Positions 18,660-27,311 of a stretch of DNA of 64,000 bases are shown piece by piece. How positions within the stretch are numbered: the stretch's first letter is position 1; the number at the start of each line of letters is the position of its first letter. Origin of the DNA: Weissella sagaensis. GTDB taxonomy: Bacteria; Bacillota; Bacilli; Lactobacillales; Lactobacillaceae. The notes beneath the pieces are model-generated. The model was not told where the DNA came from, did not search any database, and worked only from the letters and a program-made list of their open reading frames with translations. The position numbers and the translations under genes were made by a program. The stretch covers positions 47,612-111,611 of the forward strand of contig NZ_BJDT01000006.1 in NCBI RefSeq assembly GCF_005405285.1, in the 5' to 3' direction.

Positions 18660-20531
18660 ATGATTGTATTAGCATCATTATTTTTTTGCCTGGCGACAGG
18701 GGGGTATCGACAATTAGCGATGTTTTTAGGTAGCAACCGCTACCTTTCTTGGTTATTAGCAATTATTATACAAAGTATGATGGTGTATTTGGCTGCTTTA
18801 ATAGGACAATTAAAATTTGGCATTTGGCTTACGTTTCTATTAGGGATGCTATTATTCCTTAGCACTTTTATTAAAAATGTGTGTAGTCGTGAAACTACTA
18901 TTAAATTACACGTATTTGATGCGTGGTTTATTATATTTGGCTTTTTAATGATAATTGCTCTTTATCATAGTTCTTTGATACACTATGATAATTTTTCACA
19001 CTGGGCCACAATCGTTAAATATTTAACTTTCGTTGGTCAGTTACCAGATGCACACCAAAATTTGGTTACCTTCACAGATTATCCACCAGCTACGGCAATG
19101 TTTTTAACTTATATTACGTCAATAGTTGGTTATCATGAAGGCATTTTGCTGATTGGGCAGTTTATGATGATATGGGCAAGCGCTTATGCTTTATTTGGTG
19201 GTTTAAGAGATCCTAAACGAGCAGTTATAACAGCGTCATTACTTACAATTATTAGCTTACTTAATATATTTAACATTGCTATTCGTATGAACAATTTATT
19301 GGTCGATTTTTTACTAGCTTTGTTGGCTGCTACTGGTATGGTAGCAGTATATTGTGAAAAAAAGAAACCAAAATTACAAAGTATGAGCGTTATTTTAATT
19401 GTTAATTTTTTATTGTTAACAAAGAGTTCAGCAATTTACTTTGGTATTTTGATTTTAGTGTATTTTGCAATTACTCGTTTTAAAGAAATGTCGCTAAAAG
19501 TTAATAAAATAAAAACGATATTTACAGTGATTTGTCATATTATTGTGACAATCTTACTGAGCTTTTTAGGATGGATGTATTGGCGTTTACATGTGGCACA
19601 TGTATTTACAGCAGCATCTAAACATGCTTTAAATTTACAAGCATATGAAAATCAAGTAAGTCATGAATCACAGAATACTAAATTACTAATTATTAAAAAA
19701 ATTGTGGCATATTTGTTCAATGTTGATACGTTATTTTTTAAAGGATTTTTGTTAATCAATGTTGCGTTATTAGTAACATGGGGAATTATACGTTTCTTAT
19801 TACATAAGAAAAGTTTTAGTTTTAAAATGTTGTTCATTACAAATGGTATTATTTTACTTTATATTATTGGTGTTTTAGTGATGTTTTTGGTGTCAATGCC
19901 ATATAATGAAGCGATCACTTTAGCAGGTATTGACCGATATTTATCAACAATCATTGTATTCAGTATTACGACAGCAGGATTAGTTATACTAAATGATTGC
20001 GATTTAGCCTCGTTCCAACCAGATATCTTATTAAGAGATGCTAAGAATTTTGCATCTCTGAGAACGAAACAATTATATCAAGAAACTACCTTTATTTTGA
20101 TATTAATAGCAAGTGTTTTAATGTTGTCAGAAATTAATGGTATTAATTTTAATGCGCGTGAATCGCGTCAAGCATTGCCAGTTAAGCTTCATGAAATGTT
20201 GCCAAACCAAATTAAATTTAATCATAAAAAAATATTGTTAGTTGACGTTAATGCATCTGATGTTGCTAATAGTTATACACAATTTGTAGGACGCTATTAC
20301 ATGTTTAATGATCAAGTTATCGGTCGTGAAGCTTTTGATATGTCAACTAGTAAATTTAAAGACTTAGTATCACAGTATGATTATATTGTGATACCAGAAA
20401 AACACCAAACATTTTCGCTATTGGCTAAAAGAGCGTATCATCAAAAAATAGGTGCAGGTATATATAAGTCAAATCCAGATAACTTACAAATTGTTTCTGC
20501 TAAAAAATATATGAATGAGGTAAATGAATAA
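18660..20531 (+). CDS. polytopic membrane protein of the polysaccharide cluster, GT-C-like
   Basis: 623 residues with roughly eleven or twelve hydrophobic segments and a soluble C-terminal tail of about 130 residues. An acidic extracytoplasmic loop after an early helix (HYDNFSHW, about residue 105) followed by a DYPPAT segment resembles GT-C glycosyltransferases and PMT-like proteins, in which such aspartates bind metal or lipid-linked sugar. It lies three bases after the BcsA-like gene and three before the EAL gene, so it belongs to the same transcript. A role in modifying or exporting the polymer is inferred from context only. Confidence 0.7.
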   Translation: MIVLASLFFCLATGGYRQLAMFLGSNRYLSWLLAIIIQSMMVYLAALIGQLKFGIWLTFLLGMLLFLSTFIKNVCSRETTIKLHVFDAWFIIFGFLMIIALYHSSLIHYDNFSHWATIVKYLTFVGQLPDAHQNLVTFTDYPPATAMFLTYITSIVGYHEGILLIGQFMMIWASAYALFGGLRDPKRAVITASLLTIISLLNIFNIAIRMNNLLVDFLLALLAATGMVAVYCEKKKPKLQSMSVILIVNFLLLTKSSAIYFGILILVYFAITRFKEMSLKVNKIKTIFTVICHIIVTILLSFLGWMYWRLHVAHVFTAASKHALNLQAYENQVSHESQNTKLLIIKKIVAYLFNVDTLFFKGFLLINVALLVTWGIIRFLLHKKSFSFKMLFITNGIILLYIIGVLVMFLVSMPYNEAITLAGIDRYLSTIIVFSITTAGLVILNDCDLASFQPDILLRDAKNFASLRTKQLYQETTFILILIASVLMLSEINGINFNARESRQALPVKLHEMLPNQIKFNHKKILLVDVNASDVANSYTQFVGRYYMFNDQVIGREAFDMSTSKFKDLVSQYDYIVIPEKHQTFSLLAKRAYHQKIGAGIYKSNPDNLQIVSAKKYMNEVNE

Positions 20532-20534
20532 AAA

Positions 20535-21224
20535 ATGGGTGATTTTTATTTTGTGGGTCAACAAATAATTGATGCTAAGTCACGTGAAGTACGTGAAGTA
20601 GAGTTATTGTTACGTGCTACTAATAAGGTTGGCTTTCCAGAACAAGAATTTCACAATTTATTAAATTCGTCACTTAAACAATATCAAGCATATTTAAAAG
20701 ATTTAAACAATGAATTGATGTATTTGTGGGATAAGTACCCAACCTGTCAATTTAGTTTAAATTTTACTCAACAAGAATTAGAGTTTCCAGTATTGTTAAC
20801 CTATTTAAAGTCGATTAATACTAATATGCGTGCTCGCATGATGATTGAAATAACAGAACAAGCGCCAAATAAAAAGTATACAGAGTATTCAGATAATATT
20901 AATGTTAGCATGTTCAAAAAAATACATGATTTAGGCTATAAAATTGCTTTAGATGACATTATGCAAGGTAATAATTCACTTGGTAATTTTATGCTAGTAA
21001 GGCCTTATATTTCACGAATAAAATGGTCATTTACTAATGGTGGTCATTATTTAAATCAGCAACAAATCTATTGGATAATTAAGCTGCTTAGAAGTTTAAC
21101 TTGTGAAAAAGGTATTTCATTGGTCGTTGAAGGTGTGGAAGAAGAAATGATTTCATATTGGTTATTAACAATGAATGTGCACCAACAACAAGGATTTTTA
21201 TTTGCAAAACCTGCAAAATTATAG
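20535..21224 (+). CDS. EAL domain c-di-GMP phosphodiesterase
   Basis: Stand-alone EAL domain of 229 residues that should hydrolyse c-di-GMP to pGpG. Catalytic and metal residues all appear present: ExLxR as ELLLR, Asn in SLNFTQQE, Glu in IEITEQ, the double Asp of ALDDIMQG, Lys in IKWSF, Glu in VVEGVEEE and Gln in QQGFLFAKP. The loop-6 DDFGxG motif is altered to DDIMQG, which may affect activity. Genes of the cluster are separated by three to eight bases, so PDE and cyclase are made together with the PilZ synthase. Confidence 0.9.
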   Translation: MGDFYFVGQQIIDAKSREVREVELLLRATNKVGFPEQEFHNLLNSSLKQYQAYLKDLNNELMYLWDKYPTCQFSLNFTQQELEFPVLLTYLKSINTNMRARMMIEITEQAPNKKYTEYSDNINVSMFKKIHDLGYKIALDDIMQGNNSLGNFMLVRPYISRIKWSFTNGGHYLNQQQIYWIIKLLRSLTCEKGISLVVEGVEEEMISYWLLTMNVHQQQGFLFAKPAKL

Positions 21225-21232
21225 GGGAATCT

Positions 21233-22393
21233 ATGACAGATATATTTGATGTGTTGATTACACAATGTAATGCGTTATTTATTATTTTAGCTACAGTAGC
21301 AATTGATTTTATTTTAAGGCCATGGTTTGCAACATCTAAATATTCACGATTTTTAATGAAAACAGTCATGGCCTTCAGAATACTAAATCCGTGCTTAGCA
21401 ATGCTTATTGTGACGGTTACGTTTTTACAACGTGACACTATTTTTGATAAATTAACCAGTATTAGTGTTGGCGTAGCTATGTTCTTTTATTTTTCATCTT
21501 TATTAAGGAAAAAATGGTTTATCAATTTAAATAATTTGTTAGTGATGCTTATTTTTTTAAGTTGTGTATATGGTAATATACCGACTGCTTCTAATGGACA
21601 TGAACAATTTTTGTTATTAATTTCAATTTTGGGCACTTACACGCTACTTATTATTAATTATTTTCGCTTTGATTATGAGATCATGGTGGTTAAATGGCAA
21701 CTAACGTCTTTTAAATTTATTATTATATATAGTATGGGATGGTGGAGTATATTTTTGGTTGATACAAATTTAACTTTAAAAATGTACATTGGACAGGTTC
21801 TATTATCTATTGTCTACATCATAGTTATTATATTTATGGATAAGGGAATTAATAAGCAACTACAAATAAAGCTACGTGAAATTGCACAGGATTTTTTAAC
21901 GGGTATAGGTGATAGAACGATATTTGAACGTGAACTAACAAAATTATTTAATAATAATGATAAAACTAATAATCATTTGGTTTTATTTGATATTGATCGA
22001 TTTAAGCAAATTAATGATGAATATGGACATTCAATGGGAGATTCTGCTTTAAGAATCGTATCGCAAACTGTAATAGATGAACTAGATGTACTACAGTTAG
22101 ACGAAAATTTTTTTAGAGTGGGTGGTGAGGAATTTGCACTCTTATTTTCAGGATTAAACAAGCAAAAAGTTATACATACCGTTAGTAAAATCAGGGATAG
22201 CATTAATCAATTAGATTTAATAAATACTAATGATAAACCAATCAAAATAACACTATCGATAGGTATTGCAAAGTGTAGTCAAACGGATCAAGACAAACAA
22301 ACACTGTATAAGCGAGTTGACAGTTATCTCTATATTGCTAAAAATACGGATAAAAATTTAATTAATTATGAAGGTGAAAACATCAATGAATAA
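21233..22393 (+). CDS. membrane-bound GGDEF diguanylate cyclase
   Basis: About six N-terminal membrane helices (to about residue 205) precede a GGDEF domain with DFLTGIGDR, FDIDRFKQINDEYGHSMGD and an intact GGEEF signature in RVGGEEFALLF. It should make c-di-GMP from two GTP. The position of the inhibitory I-site, RxxD five residues before GGEEF, reads QLDE, so product inhibition via that site is not expected. ATG 21233 follows AGGGGAAT; the frame is open further upstream but overlaps the EAL gene. Last gene of the cluster. Confidence 0.9.
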   Translation: MTDIFDVLITQCNALFIILATVAIDFILRPWFATSKYSRFLMKTVMAFRILNPCLAMLIVTVTFLQRDTIFDKLTSISVGVAMFFYFSSLLRKKWFINLNNLLVMLIFLSCVYGNIPTASNGHEQFLLLISILGTYTLLIINYFRFDYEIMVVKWQLTSFKFIIIYSMGWWSIFLVDTNLTLKMYIGQVLLSIVYIIVIIFMDKGINKQLQIKLREIAQDFLTGIGDRTIFERELTKLFNNNDKTNNHLVLFDIDRFKQINDEYGHSMGDSALRIVSQTVIDELDVLQLDENFFRVGGEEFALLFSGLNKQKVIHTVSKIRDSINQLDLINTNDKPIKITLSIGIAKCSQTDQDKQTLYKRVDSYLYIAKNTDKNLINYEGENINE

Positions 22394-22446
22394 TTCATGT
22401 TTTCTTTCATTAGCGTTAAGTTATTATTATAAAGGAGAATTTGCTT

Positions 22447-23082
22447 ATGAAAATAACAATCATGGGTGGCACTGGTTATCTGGGACAGGGAATTTTAGCT
22501 GGTTTCGTTAATAGTAAATATAATCATGAATTAATTAGTCTGTCTCGTTCAGGAATGGGGAATAAGCAGAATTTAGTTATGCCAGTTTCCTATTTAGCAG
22601 TTGATTTTAGTCATGATGGTAATTGGCAATCCGTCGTCACTACTTCAGATATAGTCATTGATTGTGTGGGAATTTTAATACCTAGTAAACGTAAACAAAC
22701 GTCTTATGAAAAAAATAGTATTGAGCCTGCTAAAAAAGTAATTGATCAATTACAGGTAAAAACGGACAAAACAAAATTTATTTTTATTGCTGCTAATAAT
22801 GCACCACGATTATTAGATGATTACTTAAAAGCAAAGCAAGAAGTGATTGATTATGGTCAAAAAAAGTTAGATAATCGATTTATAGCAGTTTATCCAGGAA
22901 TGGTTTACGACTTACAACGATTGGGTAATTTTATACCGGGTATATTGTTAAATATTGCCATCAATGGCTTTAAAATACCCTTTTTAAAAAAGTATCGACC
23001 AGTTAAAAGAAGTGTTTTTAGTCAAGAAATTGTAAAAATAGCGGCTGGTCAATCAAGTCCGTTAACCAAAATTATAAGATAA
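22447..23082 (+). CDS. NAD(P)-binding atypical short-chain dehydrogenase / NAD-dependent epimerase-like protein
   Basis: Rossmann-fold protein of 211 residues with the N-terminal dinucleotide motif GGTGYLGQG (residues 7-15) and an atypical SDR layout (VDCVGIL, FIFIAANNAPRLLD, FIAVYPGMVYD). It resembles NmrA/complex I 39-kDa-like proteins used as regulators or reductases; no substrate can be assigned. ATG 22447 sits nine bases after AAAGGAG. It lies 53 bases after the GGDEF gene and 19 before map. Confidence 0.75.
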   Translation: MKITIMGGTGYLGQGILAGFVNSKYNHELISLSRSGMGNKQNLVMPVSYLAVDFSHDGNWQSVVTTSDIVIDCVGILIPSKRKQTSYEKNSIEPAKKVIDQLQVKTDKTKFIFIAANNAPRLLDDYLKAKQEVIDYGQKKLDNRFIAVYPGMVYDLQRLGNFIPGILLNIAINGFKIPFLKKYRPVKRSVFSQEIVKIAAGQSSPLTKIIR

Positions 23083-23101
23083 TTACTCAAGGAGAAATAT
23101 A

Positions 23102-23905
23102 TTGATTACTTTAAAATCCAATAGGGAAATATCAGGAATGGCTCATTCTGGTCAGATTTTAGCAGGTGCTCATCTAGCATTACGTGATAAAATTCATGTT
23201 GGCATGGATACTTGGGAGATTGAAGAAATTGTCAATCAATACATTTTGGACCATGATGCGACCCCTTCAGAGAAGGGATTTGAAGGTTATAAATATGCAA
23301 CATGTATTAGTATCAATAATGAAGTAGCGCATGCAACGCCACGTAAAGGCTTGAAACTAAAAAATCATGACATTGTTACCGTTGACTTTTGTGTGAATTG
23401 GCATGGTTATGAAAGTGATTCAGCCTGGACATATGTTGTTGGTGAAAGTACACCAGAAATTGACCATTTAATGGATGTGACACTTAAAGCTTTGTATTTG
23501 GGTATTGATCAAGCTCAAGTTGGTAATCGCTTAGGTGATATTGGGTTTGCTATTCAAGATTTTGTTGAAAATAAAAATCATATGGGTGATGTCCGTGATT
23601 TGATTGGTCATGGGATTGGCCCCACTATGCACGAAGAGCCTAATGTCTTTCATTATGGTGTTCCCCATAAAGGATTGCGTTTAAAAGCTGGTATGGTAAT
23701 TACCATTGAGCCAATGGTAAATGCTGGTGGTGATTGGGAAATTAGAACTGAAGTTGTTCCGGAAACGGGTTGGGAATACTATGTTTCAGCTGATGATAGT
23801 TTATCAGCTCAATACGAACATACGTTAGCAATTACGAATGATGGACCAAAGATTTTGACGTCACAAGATCCGATTATGGATGCTAAATATTTGTGGCAAG
23901 ATTAA
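23102..23905 (+). CDS. map: methionine aminopeptidase, type I
   Basis: Dinuclear metalloprotease removing the initiator methionine. The 267 residues contain the metal ligands in DFCVNWHGYESDSAW (two Asp), GHGIGPTMHEEP (His), ITIEPM (Glu) and a late Glu in AQYEHTLAI. The start is TTG at 23102 after AAGGAGAAATATA; no ATG gives a full N-terminus. The C-terminus is about 15 residues longer than E. coli MAP, as in many lactic acid bacteria. Confidence 0.94.
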   Translation: MITLKSNREISGMAHSGQILAGAHLALRDKIHVGMDTWEIEEIVNQYILDHDATPSEKGFEGYKYATCISINNEVAHATPRKGLKLKNHDIVTVDFCVNWHGYESDSAWTYVVGESTPEIDHLMDVTLKALYLGIDQAQVGNRLGDIGFAIQDFVENKNHMGDVRDLIGHGIGPTMHEEPNVFHYGVPHKGLRLKAGMVITIEPMVNAGGDWEIRTEVVPETGWEYYVSADDSLSAQYEHTLAITNDGPKILTSQDPIMDAKYLWQD

Positions 23906-23913
23906 TATTTTTG

Positions 23914-23947
23914 ATAGACTGGCAGCCGGCTGCCAGTCTATTTTTTA
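23914..23947 (+). terminator. terminator after map
   Basis: ATAGACTGGCAGCC directly abuts its complement GGCTGCCAGTCTAT, a 28-base perfect palindrome, with a T run. The central bases must open to form the loop. Confidence 0.88.
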
Positions 23948-23975
23948 TTCAAAAAAATTCAATAAAAAAGTTTGT

Positions 23976-23997
23976 TATAATATGAGTAAGCGTTTAC
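23976..23997 (+). promoter_or_regulatory. promoter -10 with overlapping cre-like box
   Basis: TATAAT at 23976-23981 is followed by GTAAGCGTTTAC (23986-23997), a near-symmetric CcpA box at the likely transcription start of the dehydrogenase gene. Confidence 0.6.
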
Positions 23998-24037
23998 AAT
24001 ATAGTGAGGGACATTTATATACAAAGGAGAATTTATC

Positions 24038-25054
24038 ATGGAAGCACTTGTTTTAACAGATATTAAAAAATTAGAAGTTGAAGAGATTGATCGACCAAAT
24101 GTTTTACCTGATGAGGTTTTGATTCATACTGCTTTTGCTGGTATTTGTGGTACTGATCATGCATTATATGCTGGATTACCAGGTTCGACAGACGCAGTAC
24201 CACCAATTATCTTGGGTCATGAAAACTCAGGTGTTGTGGCTGAGGTTGGGGATGCAGTCACAAATGTAAAAGTTGGTGATCGTGTAACTGTTGATCCTAA
24301 TATTTATTGTGGTCAATGCAAATTTTGTCGTACTGGACGTCCAGAATTATGCGAAAACTTGTCAGCCGTTGGCGTAACACGTGATGGGGGCTTCGCTGAT
24401 TACTTTACTGCACCAGCATCTGTTGTTTATCAAATACCAGATAATGTGTCACTGAAATCTGCATCAGTTGTGGAACCAATTTCATGTGCCGTTCATGGTA
24501 TTAAGTTATTGAAGGTATCTCCTTATCAAAAGGCTTTGGTAATTGGAGATGGCTTTATGGGTGAATTATTTGTGCAATTACTACAAGCTTATGGTATTCA
24601 CCAAGTAGATTTGGCTGGTATTGTCGACGAAAAGTTGGCTATGAACAAAGAAAAATTTGGTGTGACAAATACGTTCAATACCAATACAGGTGATGTTATT
24701 CCAGCAGAGTCTTATGATATTGTCATTGAAGCAGTGGGCATGCCACAAACACAAGAAGAGGCTATTGCAGCGGCAGCTCGTGGTGCACAAGTACTGATGT
24801 TTGGTGTTGGTGGCCCAGAGGCTAAATTTGAAATGAATACTTATGAAATTTTCCAAAAGCAATTGACAATTCAAGGATCATTTATCAACCCGAATAGTTT
24901 TGAGGATTCATTAGCATTGCTTTCATCTGGTAAGCTAAATGTTGAACCATTAATGTCACATGAATTGGATTATAAAACAGTTGATGATTTTGTGAATGGT
25001 AAATTGGGCGTTGTTTCAAAAGCAGTTGTCAAAGTAAACGGTGAAGAAGCTTAA
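24038..25054 (+). CDS. zinc-dependent medium-chain alcohol/polyol dehydrogenase
   Basis: MDR-superfamily dehydrogenase of 338 residues. Catalytic zinc ligands appear as Cys in GICGTDHA (about residue 37) and His-Glu in GHENSG (about 62); the structural zinc site is the cysteine set C-x2-C-x2-C-x7-C in YCGQCKFCRTGRPELC. The Rossmann segment VIGDGFMGELFVQLL follows, with one glycine of GxGxxG replaced by aspartate. It resembles sorbitol/threonine/butanediol-type dehydrogenases; the substrate is undetermined. Monocistronic, with a cre box upstream and a shared terminator downstream. Confidence 0.88.
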   Translation: MEALVLTDIKKLEVEEIDRPNVLPDEVLIHTAFAGICGTDHALYAGLPGSTDAVPPIILGHENSGVVAEVGDAVTNVKVGDRVTVDPNIYCGQCKFCRTGRPELCENLSAVGVTRDGGFADYFTAPASVVYQIPDNVSLKSASVVEPISCAVHGIKLLKVSPYQKALVIGDGFMGELFVQLLQAYGIHQVDLAGIVDEKLAMNKEKFGVTNTFNTNTGDVIPAESYDIVIEAVGMPQTQEEAIAAAARGAQVLMFGVGGPEAKFEMNTYEIFQKQLTIQGSFINPNSFEDSLALLSSGKLNVEPLMSHELDYKTVDDFVNGKLGVVSKAVVKVNGEEA

Positions 25055-25075
25055 TCGATTATAATGATGTTATCT

Positions 25076-25149
25076 AAAAAGACCAATGAATTTTGTACTA
25101 GTCCCTGTCAACTTGATTGGGACTAGAGCATTTAATCATTGGTCTTTTT
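25076..25149. terminator. bidirectional terminator between the dehydrogenase and scrA
   Basis: Outer 14-bp arms AAAAAGACCAATGA / TCATTGGTCTTTTT (25076-25089, 25136-25149) enclose a second 8-bp hairpin CTAGTCCC / GGGACTAG (25098-25105, 25119-25126). A and T runs on both sides let it serve both convergent genes. Confidence 0.9.
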
Positions 25150-25164
25150 GTTATATTTAAATTT

Positions 25165-27078
25165 TTAAGGTGTCACAATAACGAATTGTTCACCATGTTC
25201 AATATCACCGTTACCAAGACGAGCGACATTATTAAAGTCAGTTGTATTTGTTATAGCTGTGATAACAGTTGTGTCATAATCAGCTGCAGCAACCTTGTTG
25301 ATATCAAAACTACCTAATTGATCACCAACGTTAATATGTTGACCTTGTGTGACATTCGTTTCAAAAAATTGTCCCTTTAAATTAACAGTATCAATACCTA
25401 AATGGATTAGAACTTCAATGCCATTATCGCCTTTAATACCATAGGCGTGGTTTGTTTCATAAACAACCGTCAAAGTACCTGTAATAGGCGCATAAATGTT
25501 ATTTTCAGTTGGCACAATTGCACCACCGTCACCCATTAGTTTAGAAGAAAATACAGCATCATTGACATCACTGAGGTCAGTTGCAACACCTGAAACGGGA
25601 GCTGCTACGATTTCATCACCATCATTAACGATTGTAGTTGGTGCGATATCATCTGAAACAGGAGCACTAACACCATCAATAACGGCCATTTTAGCACTAT
25701 TCTTCTTACCATATAAGTATGTTAGTGAAAATGCAACTGCGAAAGAAACAACTTCACAAAGTAGATAGGCTGGGATAGATGTTGCATTAATTGATAGGAA
25801 TCCTAGGAACCCAGCTGATCCTAGTGAAACAGCAATGACATGCATGAAGCCAGCTAGAGCTGCTGCAACACCTGAACCAATTAAGGCGCAAAAGAATGGG
25901 AATTTGTATTTTAAATTAACACCAAATAGCGCAGGCTCGGTAATCCCTAATAAGGCAGACACAGTTGCAGAAGACGATAAACCTTTCATCTTTTTATTCT
26001 TGGTTAGTGCGAAAACACCAAATGTTGCAGCACCTTGGGCAACATTGGCCATTGAAGCAACAACGAAGATAAAATCGCCATAACCAGTATGGTTTTGAGT
26101 AAATGCACTAATTAATTGAGTCTCAATAGCAGGGAAACTTTGATGCAAGCCGGTAAGAACAATTGGTGAATATAGTAAACCAAAAATACCAGTACCCACA
26201 AAACCAAGTGCACCATAGATAAATACGATGCCATCAGTAATGCCATCTGATAGTAAACGCATGACCGGTCCAACAACGACGAATGTTAAAAAGCCGGTCA
26301 CCATTAATGAAATTAACGGCGTAAAAGTAAAGTCAACGGCTGATGGTAATTTTTTGTGCAAAAATTTTTCAACAATTGACAAAATGTAAACAGCAGCCAA
26401 GACTGGAATAACTTGGTAGTAATAATTATTTTGAGAGACTGCTAACCCAAAAATATCCCAATTATGGTTTGCAACTAAATCAGGTGACACCATAATCATT
26501 GCTAAAGCAGCACCTAAATATTGGTTAGCGCCAAAGCGTTTGGCTGCAGAGATTCCAACCAAAATAGGCATAAAAATAAATGGTGCAGCAGACATTAATT
26601 GAATCATGGCTGATAAGCCTTGAATAGCAGGTAGTGTCTCAACTAATGCTTTTGGTCCGAATAATCCTTCAGAAGTTAAGAAATTATTTAGAGCCATTAA
26701 TAGACCACCAGCGACTAAGGCTGGAATGATTGGTACAAAAATATCAGATAATAGCTTAATAAAGGCCATAATAGGATTAAATTTTTTATTACCTTGCGCC
26801 AAATCTTTCAATTCCTCAGTCGAAACAGGTGATACATTTGCGATTTTGATTAATTCATCGTAAACATTATTAACATCACCTGGTCCAATAATGATTTGAT
26901 ACTGACCGTTTGTTTTAAACGTTCCTTTAACATCATCATTATTGTCTAATGCGTCTTGTTTGATTTTTCCCTCATCTTTAATGACTAAACGTAAACGTGT
27001 TGCACAGTGTGCAGCGGCAGCAAAATTGTCTTTACCTACAGCATCAACAATTTCATTAGCAACTTTTTTATGATCCAT
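25165..27078 (-). CDS. scrA: sucrose-specific PTS transporter EIIBCA
   Basis: Imports sucrose with phosphorylation to sucrose 6-phosphate. The 637 residues run EIIB (phospho-Cys in [10 protein letters not shown], about residue 26), a polytopic EIIC (about 100-450, with [17 protein letters not shown]) and a fused EIIA (about 490-637, phospho-His in [14 protein letters not shown]). I placed the start at ATG 27078, seven bases after AGGAG; a longer upstream frame would overlap the promoter. Divergent from scrB across two identical operators. Confidence 0.95.
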   Translation of the reverse strand: MDHKKVANEIVDAVGKDNFAAAAHCATRLRLVIKDEGKIKQDALDNNDDVKGTFKTNGQYQIIIGPGDVNNVYDELIKIANVSPVSTEELKDLAQGNKKFNPIMAFIKLLSDIFVPIIPALVAGGLLMALNNFLTSEGLFGPKALVETLPAIQGLSAMIQLMSAAPFIFMPILVGISAAKRFGANQYLGAALAMIMVSPDLVANHNWDIFGLAVSQNNYYYQVIPVLAAVYILSIVEKFLHKKLPSAVDFTFTPLISLMVTGFLTFVVVGPVMRLLSDGITDGIVFIYGALGFVGTGIFGLLYSPIVLTGLHQSFPAIETQLISAFTQNHTGYGDFIFVVASMANVAQGAATFGVFALTKNKKMKGLSSSATVSALLGITEPALFGVNLKYKFPFFCALIGSGVAAALAGFMHVIAVSLGSAGFLGFLSINATSIPAYLLCEVVSFAVAFSLTYLYGKKNSAKMAVIDGVSAPVSDDIAPTTIVNDGDEIVAAPVSGVATDLSDVNDAVFSSKLMGDGGAIVPTENNIYAPITGTLTVVYETNHAYGIKGDNGIEVLIHLGIDTVNLKGQFFETNVTQGQHINVGDQLGSFDINKVAAADYDTTVITAITNTTDFNNVARLGNGDIEHGEQFVIVTP

Positions 27079-27154
27079 TTTTTTACTCCTCATTGGATAT
27101 TTGAAAGCGGTTTCTTTAATTGCTACATACCTAGAATACCGCATTTATTTTATA

Positions 27155-27170
27155 TGTCAAACGATTGACA
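27155..27170. promoter_or_regulatory. ScrR operator, scrA-proximal copy
   Basis: TGTCAAACGATTGACA, an imperfect dyad typical of LacI-family operators with a central CG. Identical to the copy at 27220-27235, with the centres 65 bases apart (about six helical turns), suggesting cooperative or looped repression. Confidence 0.88.
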
Positions 27171-27219
27171 TTAATTTTTCAAAATTATTTAAATGGCTTA
27201 TTTAATAGCAATATAAGAA

Positions 27220-27235
27220 TGTCAAACGATTGACA
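27220..27235. promoter_or_regulatory. ScrR operator, scrB-proximal copy
   Basis: Second exact copy of TGTCAAACGATTGACA, 77 bases before the scrB start. The flanking bases (A before, TT after) are also shared. Confidence 0.88.
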
Positions 27236-27311
27236 TTTATTTTTATTTAACTTATTTTATAAGTGATAGATTTTAATGAAAAATTCACGTCACAAAAAGG
27301 AGAGCCTTAGT

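Noticed and set aside
25496..26083. Plus-strand frames inside scrA
   Set aside because: Mirror frames of the EIIBCA gene, with no start signals.
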